Assembly (NCBI GenBank): GCA_013368315.1
Contig: JAACJM010000025.1
Location: 372,001 to 436,000 of the forward strand
Direction: 5' to 3'
DNA: 64,000 nt
DNA from: Tetrapyrgos nigripes
Taxonomy: Eukaryota; Basidiomycota; Agaricomycetes; Agaricales; Campanellaceae
This document shows, piece after piece, positions 11,401 through 23,059 of this stretch. Both the position numbers and the translations under genes were made by a program. Below the pieces are notes generated by a model. The model saw only the letters and a list, made by a program, of their open reading frames with translations, searched no databases and was not told where the DNA came from. The first letter of the stretch is position 1, and each line of letters starts with the position of its first letter.

Positions 11401-12243
11401 GTTCCTCAATAGTTCTTCCATTACGTCTTGTTCCCATTGCTCTGGGATCGTATCTCTTCCACAATCGTCTTCAGTAAAGATCGCTGTTTCCTCCGAATTT
11501 CGATGGAAGGATCGAATAGGAATCCGACGGCGTCGCCCTGCAATTTTTGATTGGGCAACTGGTTTGAATTGTCCAACTGGTTCCAACCATTTGACCTGGT
11601 AATCCTTATGATGAGTTCTTGGATCGACGACTACTGATTTCAAAGGTTTCGTTTTAGTTTTCAAATGGAGGATAGGGGGATTCGCTATAGTGCACGTTTC
11701 CAGGCATCTGGTCATGCCTATTTGCGAGTCCGACCAGTCTATATCAGGGTTGTGTTCCTCCAACCAGTCGGTACCGAGGATTATATCGTGATCCCCGATG
11801 TCCATTACGTAGAACTCGGCCTTTTCCTCGTGGTACGCCCTGTTGTCTCGAGAATAGATACAGAGATTTTGGATGGTGTATTCTCGTACCCATCCCATAG
11901 TGTTTTCGGAGCTGTCAACGTTTCATACTGGAAACGGTTTTTCGATAGGAAGAAGGGTGAGTTGATTTTCTTGTGCGAACCGGCTATTGATGATTATGCC
12001 TTCTGCACCGCTGTCTATTAGGGCGTTTGCGTCGATTTTTCTGCCAGTAACTTTGCCGATTAATTCAGTTTTGAGTGTGATTGATGGTATCTGTTGGTTA
12101 CGAGTGATTGCCGACATTCTTAATTCTGAAGGAAGGATTCGCTCACTAGAGGGGTATAACACACTATATCGATTGTTCTTTAACTGTCCGGTGTACTGTT
12201 CTACTCCTACTGACGACGTAGCAGAGGAGTGATTCAAAAATCC
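8335..12243 (-). pseudogene. pol: Chromovirus pol (PR-RT-RH-IN-chromodomain)
   Basis: Read in the -1 frame from the slip site. Domains in order: aspartic protease (ALIDSGAEG, near 12020), RT with [10 protein letters not shown] (near 10690), RNase H (VEVDASDYATGG), integrase zinc finger (H..H around AGHPGRF, then CATC), catalytic DDE (TTDFITDLP, SDRGPQF, ETERFNQELE), a GPY/F-type module (GPFKITDV) and a C-terminal chromodomain (YLVKWLDYADSENSWEPA). The chromodomain is used by such elements to target heterochromatin. Two in-frame stops, TGA at 11923-11925 and 10423-10425 (within FI*DFS), both fit CGA-to-TGA. Otherwise intact over about 1,300 codons. Confidence 0.93.
12234..12243 (-). promoter_or_regulatory. 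Probable -1 ribosomal frameshift site at the gag-pol junction
   Basis: On the minus strand the end of gag reads AAA TTG GAT TTT TGA. The heptamer G GAT TTT lies immediately before the stop, and the pol frame is exactly the -1 frame (GGA TTT TTG AAT). The MMTV pro-pol slip site G GAU UUA has the same form. A one-base indel in the T run is the alternative explanation. Confidence 0.6.
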
Positions 12244-13751
12244 AATTTAGACATGATGTCTTTTAAATAGACGGTTGCTTGTTCCTTTTCTTCTCCCTCT
12301 AGTCCTTTAACCCTGTTAACCATGTCGGAAATATCCTTGATTGTATTTCGAGATGAAGACGCCTGAGCTACCGTTACTGGTGATGAAGATGCGGTCTCGG
12401 CTGTTTGGACAGCACAAGAGGAAAAAGTCCGGGAAGTGTTTTGAGATGACGTCCTCGGGAATGTCGGACATTCGTTGCTCATGTGTCCAGTTTGTCTACA
12501 CGCAAAGCATGCTCCTAACTTTCGGAGTCGGTCCCTTTCATCAGGTGTCAGCTTAGGCAGTGGATTGAAAGACGAGTTAGCACCTGGTCCCATATTCATG
12601 AGCGCATTGACGCTTGCTACCGTTCTTCCCTGAGATGGACCTGGACTATTCTTCGATGTCGAAGTAGTTTTCCAGCGTCCTTGTCTTTCCCGTTCCTTCA
12701 ACCATTCTAAATGAAGCTCTACAGCTCTTTCCTTGTACTCCTCGAAGTCATCCCACTTTGGATACGTTCTTCCAACTGCTTCTCGGAGTTTTGGTGGTAA
12801 CCCATCCTGATAGAATTCCAACAACGCTGCTTCTCCGAACTTGGACTCTTCTCCATATGTATCAAAGATGCTGTTGTAGCTGCTAATATCTGTCCCTTTC
12901 ATCCTAGCAAACTTGATTTTTGTCCTTGCCACATCTTCTGAGGCGAGAGCCTTGAAATCCTTTTTGAATCTATCACGTATCTGTTTCAAAGTTATCCATC
13001 TCCATTTCTCCGGTGTACTCGCCAAGTCCTCATTTTCCTCATCTTCATCTCGTTCTATTAATCTCTGCGTTGCCCAGTCTCCTCCTTTTTCTCCCGTAAA
13101 GAACGACAGGAATAACGAAACCTGACTCTCCTCGGTTGGGTACTTTCCTTTATTCATGCGTAGATAGTTATTAAATAGGGCCAGCCATTGTTTTGCCTTG
13201 CTGCGTTCTCCATTGAAGGCATCTGGCTTCCTTCCTCGTTCGGAAGTTCCGTTCGACCCAATAGGAGGTGTATCAGCCATGACTGAGTCGTTTGGGTCTG
13301 ATGGATCTGGAGAAGGAGGTGTAGGAGGACGACGAGGGGCTACGGATGGTCCTTCGGCAGACAGAATGGTGGGTGAAGAAGGTGGGGAAGTGGGATCGTT
13401 TGGTTCTGATGGGTTATTGGGAGGGGTTTCTGGTACTGGGTCAGGTTCGGAGGGTTGGTTGGTAGGTGTAGAGGTTCCTTGGCGTGATTCAGTTTTAGGT
13501 TTTCGATGTGCCTTTTGAATTGCAAGTTCTTGGAGCTGGGTTATAACGTGTAACCAGTTTGGGAGTTCTACGTCAGTGAGTCGTTGAGTATTGTATCTGT
13601 TTAGACACGGTTGTGTGATGCACGGAACCCAAGGATCGTCACCGTTTTCAGGGATGTAGGAGGCGTCTCGGTTTGATGTGGGATGGAATACGTGTGGTCG
13701 GTTGGCACAGTGGAGGTTTGGGTCTGCAGATGCGGATTGTCGATCGGTCAT
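12234..13751 (-). CDS. gag: Chromovirus gag
   Basis: 505 residues from ATG 13751 to TGA 12234, without internal stops. A Pro/Ser-rich N-terminal part is followed by a retrotransposon gag domain (about residues 165-320; AFNGERSKAKQWLALFNNYL is typical) and a CCHC zinc knuckle CFACRQTGHMSNEC near residue 425. It forms the virus-like particle and binds the element RNA. The stop is part of a -1 frameshift site leading to pol. Confidence 0.92.
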   Translation of the reverse strand: MTDRQSASADPNLHCANRPHVFHPTSNRDASYIPENGDDPWVPCITQPCLNRYNTQRLTDVELPNWLHVITQLQELAIQKAHRKPKTESRQGTSTPTNQPSEPDPVPETPPNNPSEPNDPTSPPSSPTILSAEGPSVAPRRPPTPPSPDPSDPNDSVMADTPPIGSNGTSERGRKPDAFNGERSKAKQWLALFNNYLRMNKGKYPTEESQVSLFLSFFTGEKGGDWATQRLIERDEDEENEDLASTPEKWRWITLKQIRDRFKKDFKALASEDVARTKIKFARMKGTDISSYNSIFDTYGEESKFGEAALLEFYQDGLPPKLREAVGRTYPKWDDFEEYKERAVELHLEWLKERERQGRWKTTSTSKNSPGPSQGRTVASVNALMNMGPGANSSFNPLPKLTPDERDRLRKLGACFACRQTGHMSNECPTFPRTSSQNTSRTFSSCAVQTAETASSSPVTVAQASSSRNTIKDISDMVNRVKGLEGEEKEQATVYLKDIMSKLDF

Positions 13752-13764
13752 ACACTAATTCTTT

Positions 13765-14162
13765 TTAAGAAAGGTAATTGGGTCCTAGGATAAAGGAGGA
13801 CGCTAGACCGTATTCGGGGGAAGGTGATGATGGAGAGTAGTCGATATTTTCTCTGAAGAATAGAGGTCCTTTGATCTGAACCACTGTTTCTCCTGTATCG
13901 AAGTCCTCTTTCACTGTTATGTATGAGAATGTTGAGAGAACTACGTCACCTGAGGTAAGTTTCCACACCCAACGTCTTGTGCAAACGAAGTGTCGGTCGA
14001 AGCTCCAAGGATTCGCTCGTATATTTCTTCCGTGGGAGACCAGGTATTCGGTGTGCAAGAGGTAACGGGGGAGGGGAAATGGAACCCGTTCGTAGTTACG
14101 AGGGGTTACAGCGGGTTCGATACGAATTCGGGAATGTGGGGTAGACAGAGTGAAAAGGGATT
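13765..14162 (-). other. Leader ORF upstream of chromovirus gag
   Basis: An open frame of about 130 codons runs from near 14162 to a TAG ending at 13765, 13 bases before the gag ATG and in another frame. It lacks an ATG; a TTG lies at 14058. The product has ordinary protein composition (SFDRHFVCTRRWVWKLTSGD, then TFSYITVKEDFDTGETVVQ) rather than simple repeats. It fills nearly all of the leader between the 5' LTR and gag. It may be a vestigial exon, a captured host fragment or a non-AUG-initiated leader product. Confidence 0.35.
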
Positions 14163-14418
14163 TTGGGTTTCAATTACAGAACCAGTCGACCACCTTACTC
14201 AGTTTTAGCGAGTCTGGTATTACGTCTCGAGACTGTGTAGACGGGGGATGACCTCGTGTAACTGCTCCTTGAACAGTTCATGCCTGCCAACCTGTGAGGC
14301 TCCTCACACAGGGTAGAGTTGCTGGGCTTCTGCAGCACTGTGGGGGAAGGATAGGGTAATAGGAAGGTTCAATACGGTGGAAGGATTTGTGAGGTGGGTG
14401 TATGGGAGTTCGTTCAAG

Positions 14419-14932
14419 TGTCAAGGTTGTCGATACACTCAATAACCACCCAAGTCACACAATACGAGAAAGCCGGCTACAAGAGAATAGATTGATCAAA
14501 AGAGATAGAGAGTTAGAGAGAAAGAGAAAGTAAGCTGACTAGGCTCTACACTGCGTAGTAAGAGTACGGAGCAGAGACGAAGTGAACGAACTAAGGAATA
14601 GGTTACAAAGATCACAGGTATATAAGTAAAATATGAACAGATGGGAAATAGTAGGTAATAATAGACGGTATCATGTGGAAACGTCAAGGGCGAGAGAATA
14701 ATGAGTTAGATATGGATAGATGAAGGTACTGGATCATAAGGAATGATTGACGGTGAGAATACCCATGGAGATAGGAAGTGGAGGAAATAAGAGTGTGAGT
14801 CATAGATCTATGGAGTTGGTAACTATAGACGATGATGGGAAATGGTTGATGTTTATGGGGTTAAAGTGGGAAGTAGGTAGTAAAGGGAAAAGAATAGAAA
14901 GGAAATGAATAGGCGGGGAGCGATTCGTGACA
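14419..14932 (-). repeat. 5' LTR of the chromovirus
   Basis: 514 bp, direct repeat of 6897-7410. Followed in plus coordinates by the target duplication CAGGT (14933-14937), after which the copia frame resumes. Confidence 0.95.
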
Positions 14933-14937
14933 CAGGT

Positions 14938-17900
14938 ATGCTGCACCCTCTTTCTCTTCCATTGTGAATAGAGTATCTGACACATCTAAAACAGTGAAGA
15001 TGATGAGCCCAGTCGCATGTGATTTATTATCATCACATGCTTGTAACATATTTATACATACCGCTCCTCTGGGTTCTTTGAACCCCTCTATTTATAATGT
15101 ATCAAATATATTATGTCCCTGTGGGACTTTTTATTCATCTTGTGTGAACTGCAAGGGAAAGAATACTCTCATCAACCAGAAACATTATGACAACGCCTGG
15201 TTACTCGATTCTGGAGCATCTGCACATTACACTTTTGACTTAACTGATTTTGTTGAGTCACACAAAGTTGATCCAATCTCCATTCAAACTGCAAATGGAG
15301 CTGGAACTGTCATTATACAACAAAGATCTCGCTATTTCAAAGTAGCTCCTGTGTATTATGTCGCTGATCTTAACCAACGGTTACTGTCACTTGGAACATT
15401 CTTACAATCAGACAGAGTGACAATTCATGGATCAGACAAAATGATCATGCTGATGAAGTATGACAAAGTGTCAGATGTAGATGGAAATGTAGCACATCAA
15501 CGCTGGTTGACATTTACCAAACAATCACCAGAAGATACTATTTACTATCTTCCTCACACCAAAGCAAACATTGCCTCCTTGGCAGATGCTATGATTTACA
15601 AAATCAACTTCGACTTGGCGCATCAACGTGCAGGTCACCCTTCTTGTGATGTTCTCAAATACCTTCAAACACATACTGATGGCTGGCCAGAATTCAATAT
15701 TCCTAAAGAAACACCAATCTGCCGTGGATGTCTTGAAGGAAAAACACCACAACGAGTTTACCCACCATCAGAAAGACGAGCTACACGTCCCTTTGAATTA
15801 ATTCATTCAGATCTTAAAGAGTTCCCCACTAAATTGTACCACAAATTCAACTATATGATAATCTTTTTGGATGATTTTATGTCTAATGCATGGGCAATTT
15901 TGTTGAACAACAAGAAAACACCCATTCATGCAACTCGCCAATGGCTTGCCATGGTTGAGAATCAATACAAGACGAAAGTCGAACAATGGATGTCCGATGC
16001 AGGGGGAGAATATACCAAAGGTGCCTTTGTTGAAATGTTGAAGGACAAGGGCATCAAGATTCTGCAAAGTGCACCATACACCCCCCAACAAAATGGTCGT
16101 GCTGAGCACCTCATGCGCACAATAATGGATAAGGCTGAAGTGATGCGCAAACACACATGTCTTCCTGACAGCTGGTGGGAATGTTGTGTTATACATGCAG
16201 TACATCTGTATACATGCACTCCAATGCGTCGACATGACTGGATAACACCATATGAAGTTCTTGAAAAAGAAAAGCCTCGCAGGGATCACTTACGTGTATT
16301 TGGCTGTGGAGCATATGTTTACATTCCTGAGAAAGTTCAAAAGAACAAACTCACTTCAAAATCAGAACTTATGACCTACCTTGGTCCCACACCAGGTGGT
16401 CATGGCAATTTGTTCATGAGAAAGAACAATGCAAAATTCACTGCACCACAAGCAGTATTCGACAAAAATTTGTTTCCTCGATGCAGTAAAAGCACAACAA
16501 ACTCTAAATGACTACCTATAACGTTGAAAGACATACCAAATGATCCTAACGAGGATACTCCTCAGATGTTCGGCAAAGATGAAGATGAAGATTTCTACAT
16601 ACCAACCAATGCACCTTCCAAAAGGAGACCTGATGTTCGGCATGACAATGCTGACAGACAGAGTCTGCAGAGATCACCTCTGGAAATGCTGCTCCTGAGA
16701 TCTGAATCTGAACCTGAAACACCACCTCAGCTTCCACAGACACCTCTGAGGTGACCAAGGCAATCACCAAATCCACCTCCTGCACCTAGACGAACTCAAT
16801 GTGACAGGAGAGCACCAAAAACATTTGTACCAGACTCTAACCGAGCCTGGAGACAGGGGAGCACTTGGCCCCCTGGCGTGCATGCACACAATGCAGACAA
16901 ACAAGTCGGAACTGATAAATGCGATGCTGATAGAGTTGCAAGAGAATGTGAGGCATGGCGACAGCTAAACCAGCCACATGGGACTGCAGCTGCAGAACCA
17001 CAGGATCCCAGTCCTAGTTCTGCAGGACGAAGTGACTCAGAAGACACTGATGAAGGTCTCAGACCACAAATGTCCACATCAGACAATGAGAATTCTGCAT
17101 CTAATACAGATGGAAATGATCTTTTTGAAGATCAGGCACAACTATGCCAGGAAGGGGGAGTACAGTTAATAAATCTCTTGCTTAATAATGCAATTGACTC
17201 CAAATCTCCCTGTGAATGGACACTCTGAGAAATATTGCTCCTACCAGATAGAGAGCAAGAGGAATGGAAAATTGCTTGCTGTGAAGAACTAGAGGTACTT
17301 CGCAGGCATGGAACTTTCCAACTTGTAGATTGTCCTGAGAATAGGAAAGTCATAAAAAACCGATGGGTCTTTGACATCAAAACTGATGGTCGTAAGAAGG
17401 CGAGACTCGTTGCTAAAGGTTTCTCTCAGATTGAAGGCCTAGACTTTGATCAAGTCTTCTCCCCAGTTGTTTGCTTCGAGATGGTGCACCTTACCTTCGC
17501 ATTGGCAGCCCTCAATAATTGGCACATCTCAGGTGTCGATGTCCAAAGTGCCTATCTTTATGGCATACTTGAAGAAGAGATCTATATGGAACAACTGGAA
17601 GGTTTCATAGAACCTGGAAAAGAGCACAAAGTCATCCAGTTACTTCGTGCTCTATATGGACTTAAGCAAGCTGGACTTGCTTGGTGGAATTGTCTCGATA
17701 AATCCATGGCAGAACTTGGTTTCAAAAGAATCAACTCTGACACTGGAATCTTCGTATATAATAAAAACGACCGCATTGTCATTGCCGTTGTTTACATTGA
17801 TGATGCCCTATTCTGTGGAGCAGACAGACAGCTAGTCCTCAAACTAAAGGCGAAGTTTATGAAGAAATGGGAATGCAGGGATCTTGGTGATGCCAAAGAA

Positions 17901-18860
17901 TTTCTTAGGATGAACATCGTCAGGAAAGGCAGCAAAATCTATTTAGATCAATGCACCTACCTTGAAAAGGTACTAGAACAATGTGGTATGCAAAATGCAA
18001 AAGCTTCTGCTACTCCATTATCTGCAGGATACTATCCTATAAAAAACAAATCCCCAGTCGATCCAGTTCTTCGACAGAAATACCAAACTGTCATTGGTTC
18101 TCTTCTTTACATCATGTTAGGAACTCGTCCTGACATAGCCTTCACAGTCACCAAAATGGCACAGCACTCTGCAAACCCTTCAGATGATCATTTAAACAAA
18201 GCCCTTTGGATTTGCCGCTATCTTCTCGGCACTCGACACTATGCTTTAGTGTATGATGGATCCAAGAAAAAGATCACTGAAACAGATCCATTAGGAACTG
18301 GTCTTGCTGCTTACACAGACTCTGACTGGGCATCAGATCCAAACGATCATTGATCACATACTGGCTTCTTTCTAACATTAGCCCATGGTACCTTTTACTG
18401 GGCCTCTAGAGCTCAAACTACAACTGCATTAAGCTCTACTGAAGCTGAGTATATGGCACTTAGTGATTATAGTTGCTAAGTTATCTGGATAAAAGCTCTT
18501 TTAGAAGAACTCAATATACAGATGAAAGCAGTTGACATTTATGGGGATAATCAAGGATCTATCTTTATCACATCAAACCCTGTTACAGAAAGATGTTCGA
18601 AACACATTGCTGTTAAGTATCACTTCATTTGTGAACATGTCAAAAACAACAATGTAACAATAAAATTCATAGCCGACATGTTTACGAAGAACCTTGGCAG
18701 ACAAAAATTCGAAAAGTTTAGATCACAACTAGTTGAACCTTGGTACAACATATCGATATGTCTTAATAATGAAGATGAACCTCGGCTGCTTATAGCGCCT
18801 TTATGCTTTTGCGCACTAATGTGCAGCTTAGCAAGGGGGAGTGTTGAATTGGCAAATTAG
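14938..18860 (+). pseudogene. pol: Copia pol (PR-IN-RT-RH), five in-frame stops
   Basis: One frame throughout. Protease WLLDSGASAHYT near 15205; gag-pre-integrase region with H-x3-H (AHQRAGH) and C-x2-C (CRGC); integrase core (FLDDFMSNAW, WMSDAGGEY, QNGRAEHLMRT) at about 15800-16140; RT at 17235-18100 with RWVFDIKTDGRKKARLVAKG and VVYIDDALFCG; RNase H with AYTDSDWASD, SSTEAEYMALSD and IYGDNQGSI. Stops: TGA 16509, TGA 16752, TGA 17226, TGA 18351 and TAA 18477. Each fits one C-to-T change (CGA or CAA). The frame ends inside the 3' LTR. Confidence 0.93.
18829..18841 (+). other. Copia polypurine tract
   Basis: AGCAAGGGGGAG abuts the 3' LTR. Confidence 0.7.
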
Positions 18861-19125
18861 TAAGCAGCCATCAACATTAGATTAGATGTAGATTAGATAG
18901 TAATCTAGTTAGTTATGCTTACTGTACATCAGAAGTTCTTAGATAAGTAGTCACATGTACTATCTAGAACAGTATAAAAGGGCTCGTAGATTGCCCTACA
19001 AGAATAAGGATTTCCCTTACTACTCATCGCTCTTAACCTCTAACAAACTGCTCTAAAAAGCACTTTTACATCCCCAGGTAAGTATGCAGTTGCCACTACG
19101 TATATAGAACATAGCCTGCTCAACA
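18842..19125 (+). repeat. 3' LTR of the copia element
   Basis: 284-bp direct repeat of 4347-4630, ending GCTCAACA and followed by the target duplication ATATA. Confidence 0.95.
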
Positions 19126-19130
19126 ATATA

Positions 19131-20808
19131 ATTATGCAAATCTTCACACAGTTGTGTGAAACTGTCTACCTCATCTACAAACAGTGTCCTGCAACGTCAA
19201 TGTTTAGCTGGATGGCATAAACAATTCAGGACTTTTTTCTGTCACAATCCTTATGTATTTGTGAGGTGCCGCCGACCTGTTTTTAACCCCTGACATCATG
19301 CATAGCTGTCGTCCACACCTCAACATGTACTGTTCTTGATCAACACACAACATATGTGGTGTGAGTTGGTTGATGCTTTTTATTGGTTCTGAATGAGTGT
19401 ATTGAAAGTCTTGGACAGGAGTCTATCAGTCTTCAGGTGGGCTTCTACCCACTCACTGACAATCTTTGTTTACTTCTGGCCACAGGCTCTGAGGTGATGT
19501 CACATTGTGCACAAGAGGAGTGAAGATGTAGATTTTCTCAGTCCCGCTTTCTTGGTGAACATCAATAGTATGAAAGGTACGAGTTGGGCTTCCTACGATA
19601 TACGACGAAATATCTCACCAATATGATTACAGTTGACAATGCCTTGATATGGAAAATACACAGCTTAAAGTTGGTTTTGCTTGGACATGTGAATGCCTTC
19701 TTTGCCACAGCAGATGAAGGAAAGAAGTCCTAACAAGGATGTCTTCAGTTTTCCACACAAACTTGTTCATTTGCTCAAATAGCTGTTGTTCCTTCCCTGC
19801 AATATTTTACCACTCAATGACTGTTCTGCCTTGGTCCAAGTGGTATATGTGTGTATTCATGAAACCAGGGAAATGTGGGCCCCCATGTATGGGGGCAAGT
19901 ACGAGTCTGAACACCACTAACATTTCACATCAAGTATAATAGAATCACAGGTAATGAAGATAACAATTATATATTATTCTCTTATATACATTACACAAAC
20001 CACCTTTCTACCCCTGCAGCTGTTCAAGTTGATGTTCCTTTCTCTCAGACAACCAGCCCATCTGAAACTTCCACCATTTTCCATTCCATCATAATAGAAA
20101 CAATGTAAAGATCTATCAAAAACTCAAGCTGTAAAATGTTGACTTCTCACCATTTCTTTCATCTCCACCTCTTTCCCTCTCTGCCTTATGCCACGACTTG
20201 GTTGTGGCTATAACCTTGACTTGGTTGAGGTTTTCACTGCTGACTCAGTCAGCTCTGCTGTCTGTGAACTGGTCTAGTGAAACTAGGGGCTGACTCCTGC
20301 AGGCATATTTGTGCCTCTTAACCATCTAGATCATGAAGCAACAGTGGTTATCCTGATCACTCTTACCCAAATTGACAACCCTTGTTGTTCCTCATGCCTT
20401 ACAGGCTGTTGTCACCATTGACCTGCTCAAGGACTTCAGGTCCAGCCCTTCCAATGACCATCCCTCGCTTTTTTTGTGTTTTCATCGATCTTCAACTCTT
20501 CATTCTATTCCAACTCTTCCCACTCTTGGACAGCTTTGCACCTTCCTACAAAATTGGTAAGCTGTATATACACTGTTCTCTATGCACAAGAAGCTGATGT
20601 CTCTCTTACTTGTCAGTTGTTCCAGTTTTGTGTCTGAAATGACATTAAACTACTTCATACTGAACAACTGCTGATTAGTCTTAGCTGTCCTTTGTTGACC
20701 AGCAGCTTCATACATTTTGAGGACCTTCAGGACCTCCTTTCTCAAGGGTGGTGTCCCATCAGTTTCAGATCACAGGACTGCAAAACTTTTGGTTTTGATG
20801 TGGTTGGT
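19131..20808. other. Gene-free AT-rich stretch between two retroelements
   Basis: No frame over about 70 codons and no recognised domain, RNA or terminal repeats. It was probably contiguous with 27658 onward before the second gypsy element inserted at TTGGT. Confidence 0.5.
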
Positions 20809-21589
20809 TGTAGTAGTTAACTCTCCTTATTCACTCTCCTCACTCTCCTTATTCACATCTCCACTTTCCTCTGCGCTTTAGACACTCCTCGACTCCTACT
20901 TCGACTCCTACGCTCCTTACTTATTGTCACAAATCGCTCCCTGCCTATTCATTTCCTTTCTATCCTTTTCCCTTTATTATCTACTTCCCACTCTAACCCC
21001 ATAAACATCAATCATTTCTCATCATCGTCTATAGTTACCATCTCTCTAGATCTATGACTCACATTCTTATCTCCTCCGATTCCTATCTCCATGGACATTC
21101 TCACTGTCAATCACTCCGCATGATCTAGTACTTTCATCTATCCATATTTGACTTATTATTCTCTCGCCCTTGACATTTCCACACGAAACCGTCTATTATT
21201 ACTTACTCTTTCCCATCTGTTCATATTTTACTTATATACCTGTGATCCTTGTAACCTATGCCTTAGTTCATTCACTTCGTCTCCGCTCCGTACTTTCACT
21301 ACGCAGTGTAGAGCCTAGTCAGCTTACTTTCTCTCTATCTCTATTTCTCTCTTTACCTCTCTTGATCAAATCTATCGTCTTGTAACCGGCTTCCCGCATT
21401 GTGTGACTTGGGTGGTTATTGAGTGTACCGACAACCTTGACACTTATCCTATTTTCGTCATAGTACTCCTTTTTGCATTAGTATTTATACTTAGGCTTTC
21501 AGTAGTATTTTCCTCAGTCAAATCAACTCTTATTTTCTATCTAAAGTCATCTTTAAGTCTACTTAAGGGATTAGTCCAAGTCCCTTACA
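20809..21589 (+). repeat. 5' LTR of gypsy element 2, interrupted
   Basis: Matches 27396-27652, beginning TGTAGTAGTTAACTC and ending TCCCTTACA. It is interrupted between 20924 and 21448 by the solo LTR plus its target duplication. Confidence 0.9.
20925..21442 (+). mobile_element. Solo LTR of the chromovirus family
   Basis: 518 bp, the same family as the LTRs at 6897-7410 and 14419-14932 but in sense orientation on the plus strand and more diverged. Flanked by target duplication CTTAT (20920-20924, 21443-21447). It implies a chromovirus insertion followed by LTR-LTR recombination. Confidence 0.92.
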
Positions 21590-21678
21590 GTTTGATTTGA
21601 CTTCTTTTTGAAAAAATCAGCTCAACTTACTCTCTTTTACGCCCTCTCATCTCTCTCTCACGCTACTCCTATTCCATC

Positions 21679-22960
21679 ATGTCCCAAAACTGGATGTACT
21701 ACGACGCTCCAGCTCCCTCCTTTGATCCCCACACCAGCGCAGATACCACTGCTCCCGCCGTTGATCCCAACACACCCGCCAATATCAGCTTTGCTGAGTA
21801 TGTTGCCATTGGCGACGCCATCGACGCCATCAAAGATCTACAGGATTGGTGCACAGCCACCACCACCACTCTCGACAACATTCAAACTTGTTTGACCAAC
21901 CAGGACACCATCCTACATAACATCCAGGACGCTCAAACCAATACCGCTATGTCCATTCGCAACATCGAAGTCATCATGACTAACCTTACTCAACAACCCT
22001 CCACCCAATTGCCGACTACTGGCAATCAATCAGGTTCTACTTCAACTTCTACGTCTGATCCAACGGCGAACACTGCCTTCACGACATCTTCCTCCACTAC
22101 CACGACATCCTCTTCTCAGAAACCCCCCACTTTCGAACTTCCAGATAAATTCAAAGGAAAGGCATCAGAGGTGGAATATTAGGATGCAATAGAGTTGTTG
22201 GGTGTATCTTTGCCTTCGTACAGGCAGAAATGTATTTGGATGGCTAGATGTTGGGAGATGGTTCACCAAAACAATGGTATTTTTCTATCATGACTAGCGA
22301 ACCAGACATTCTCAATTCTTTTGACGAGTTTGTTGAACGTTTCAAGGATCATTTCGGGGACAGTAATCTCGAGTACAATGCCGAGATGAAACTCAAAAAG
22401 CTCAAGCAAACGGGCTCGGCTTCAGCATACGCCTCTCGATTCTCCGAATTGGTAGTTCACGTCAACTGGAGTGAATCCACGAAGATCAATCAATTTTACA
22501 CCAACCTCAAAACCACTACCAAGGACTACATCAGCCAAACAAAATACGAAAATCGTCCGAAGAAGTTCCTGGACTACAAAAAGTGGGTTATTGACATCGA
22601 CAATTGTGTTCACGAACGTGAAGAAGAACGCAAAGAAGAATCCCCTTTGAAATCCTCTTCATCCCCCTCCAAACCTACCAAAAACTCGAATTCTCACACT
22701 ACTCCTTCTAACAACTCTACTGCGAACTCTAGCCTTCCTCCTGGTGAGCCCATGCAAGTGGATGCTACCAAGACAGGCAAACCACACCTGAAACTATCGG
22801 ACGAAGAGAAGAAGTGAAGGAAGGACTTAGGATTATGTGGTTACTGTGGTAAATGCGGCAAGGACATTGACAATTGTCCTAACAGATCTCCGTATGTTGT
22901 CAAACATATGGAAGTGGCGAAAGCTGCTAGGGCTTCTTCCCAGTCAGGAAAAGCCTAACC
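21679..22960 (+). pseudogene. gag: Gag of gypsy element 2
   Basis: ATG 21679 begins MSQNWMYYDAPAPSF. The first frame stops at TAG 22180-22182 (likely CAG-to-TAG), and the gag core resumes in another frame at 22248 (FVERFKDHFGDSN, ASAYASRFSEL), so one indel lies between. A TGA at 22815-22817 precedes a degenerate zinc knuckle CGYCGKCGKDIDNC, where Lys stands at the usual His position. Non-functional. Confidence 0.85.
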
Positions 22961-23059
22961 GGTCGCTCTAATCGTACTCCAGAGTCACTGGTTGGTGAAG
23001 GAGTACACCACCATCACTTACCCACTCAATCGGGTCCGGCGACTAAGTTTGAAAGAACT

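Larger units (their letters stand above)
6897..14932 (-). mobile_element. Ty3/gypsy chromovirus, complete, nested in the copia element
   Basis: 8,036 bp in minus orientation, with 514-bp LTRs at 14419-14932 (5') and 6897-7410 (3') and target duplication CAGGT (6892-6896, 14933-14937). By eye the LTRs differ at about 9 positions, all transitions. Order on the minus strand: leader ORF, gag, -1 frameshift site, protease, RT, RNase H, integrase, chromodomain, two accessory ORFs, polypurine tract. Only two stops interrupt pol, both TGA. The insertion splits the copia frame and is therefore younger than the copia insertion. Confidence 0.96.
4347..19125 (+). mobile_element. Ty1/copia LTR retrotransposon, complete but interrupted and decayed
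   Basis: Two 284-bp LTRs (4347-4630, 18842-19125), both TG..CA, are flanked by the 5-bp target duplication ATATA (4342-4346 and 19126-19130). Order inside: primer site, gag, a long acidic linker, protease, integrase, reverse transcriptase, RNase H, polypurine tract. This is the copia order, with integrase before RT. A Ty3/gypsy element sits inside at 6897-14932; without it the copia frame is continuous (tac tac agg t|at gct gca). By eye the LTRs differ at about 5 of 284 positions. The pol frame has five in-frame stops, so this copy is not autonomous. Confidence 0.95.

Noticed and set aside
14100..14140. GGTTCGATAC as a tRNA T-arm
   Set aside because: No matching A box or cloverleaf around it; it lies in the leader ORF of the chromovirus.
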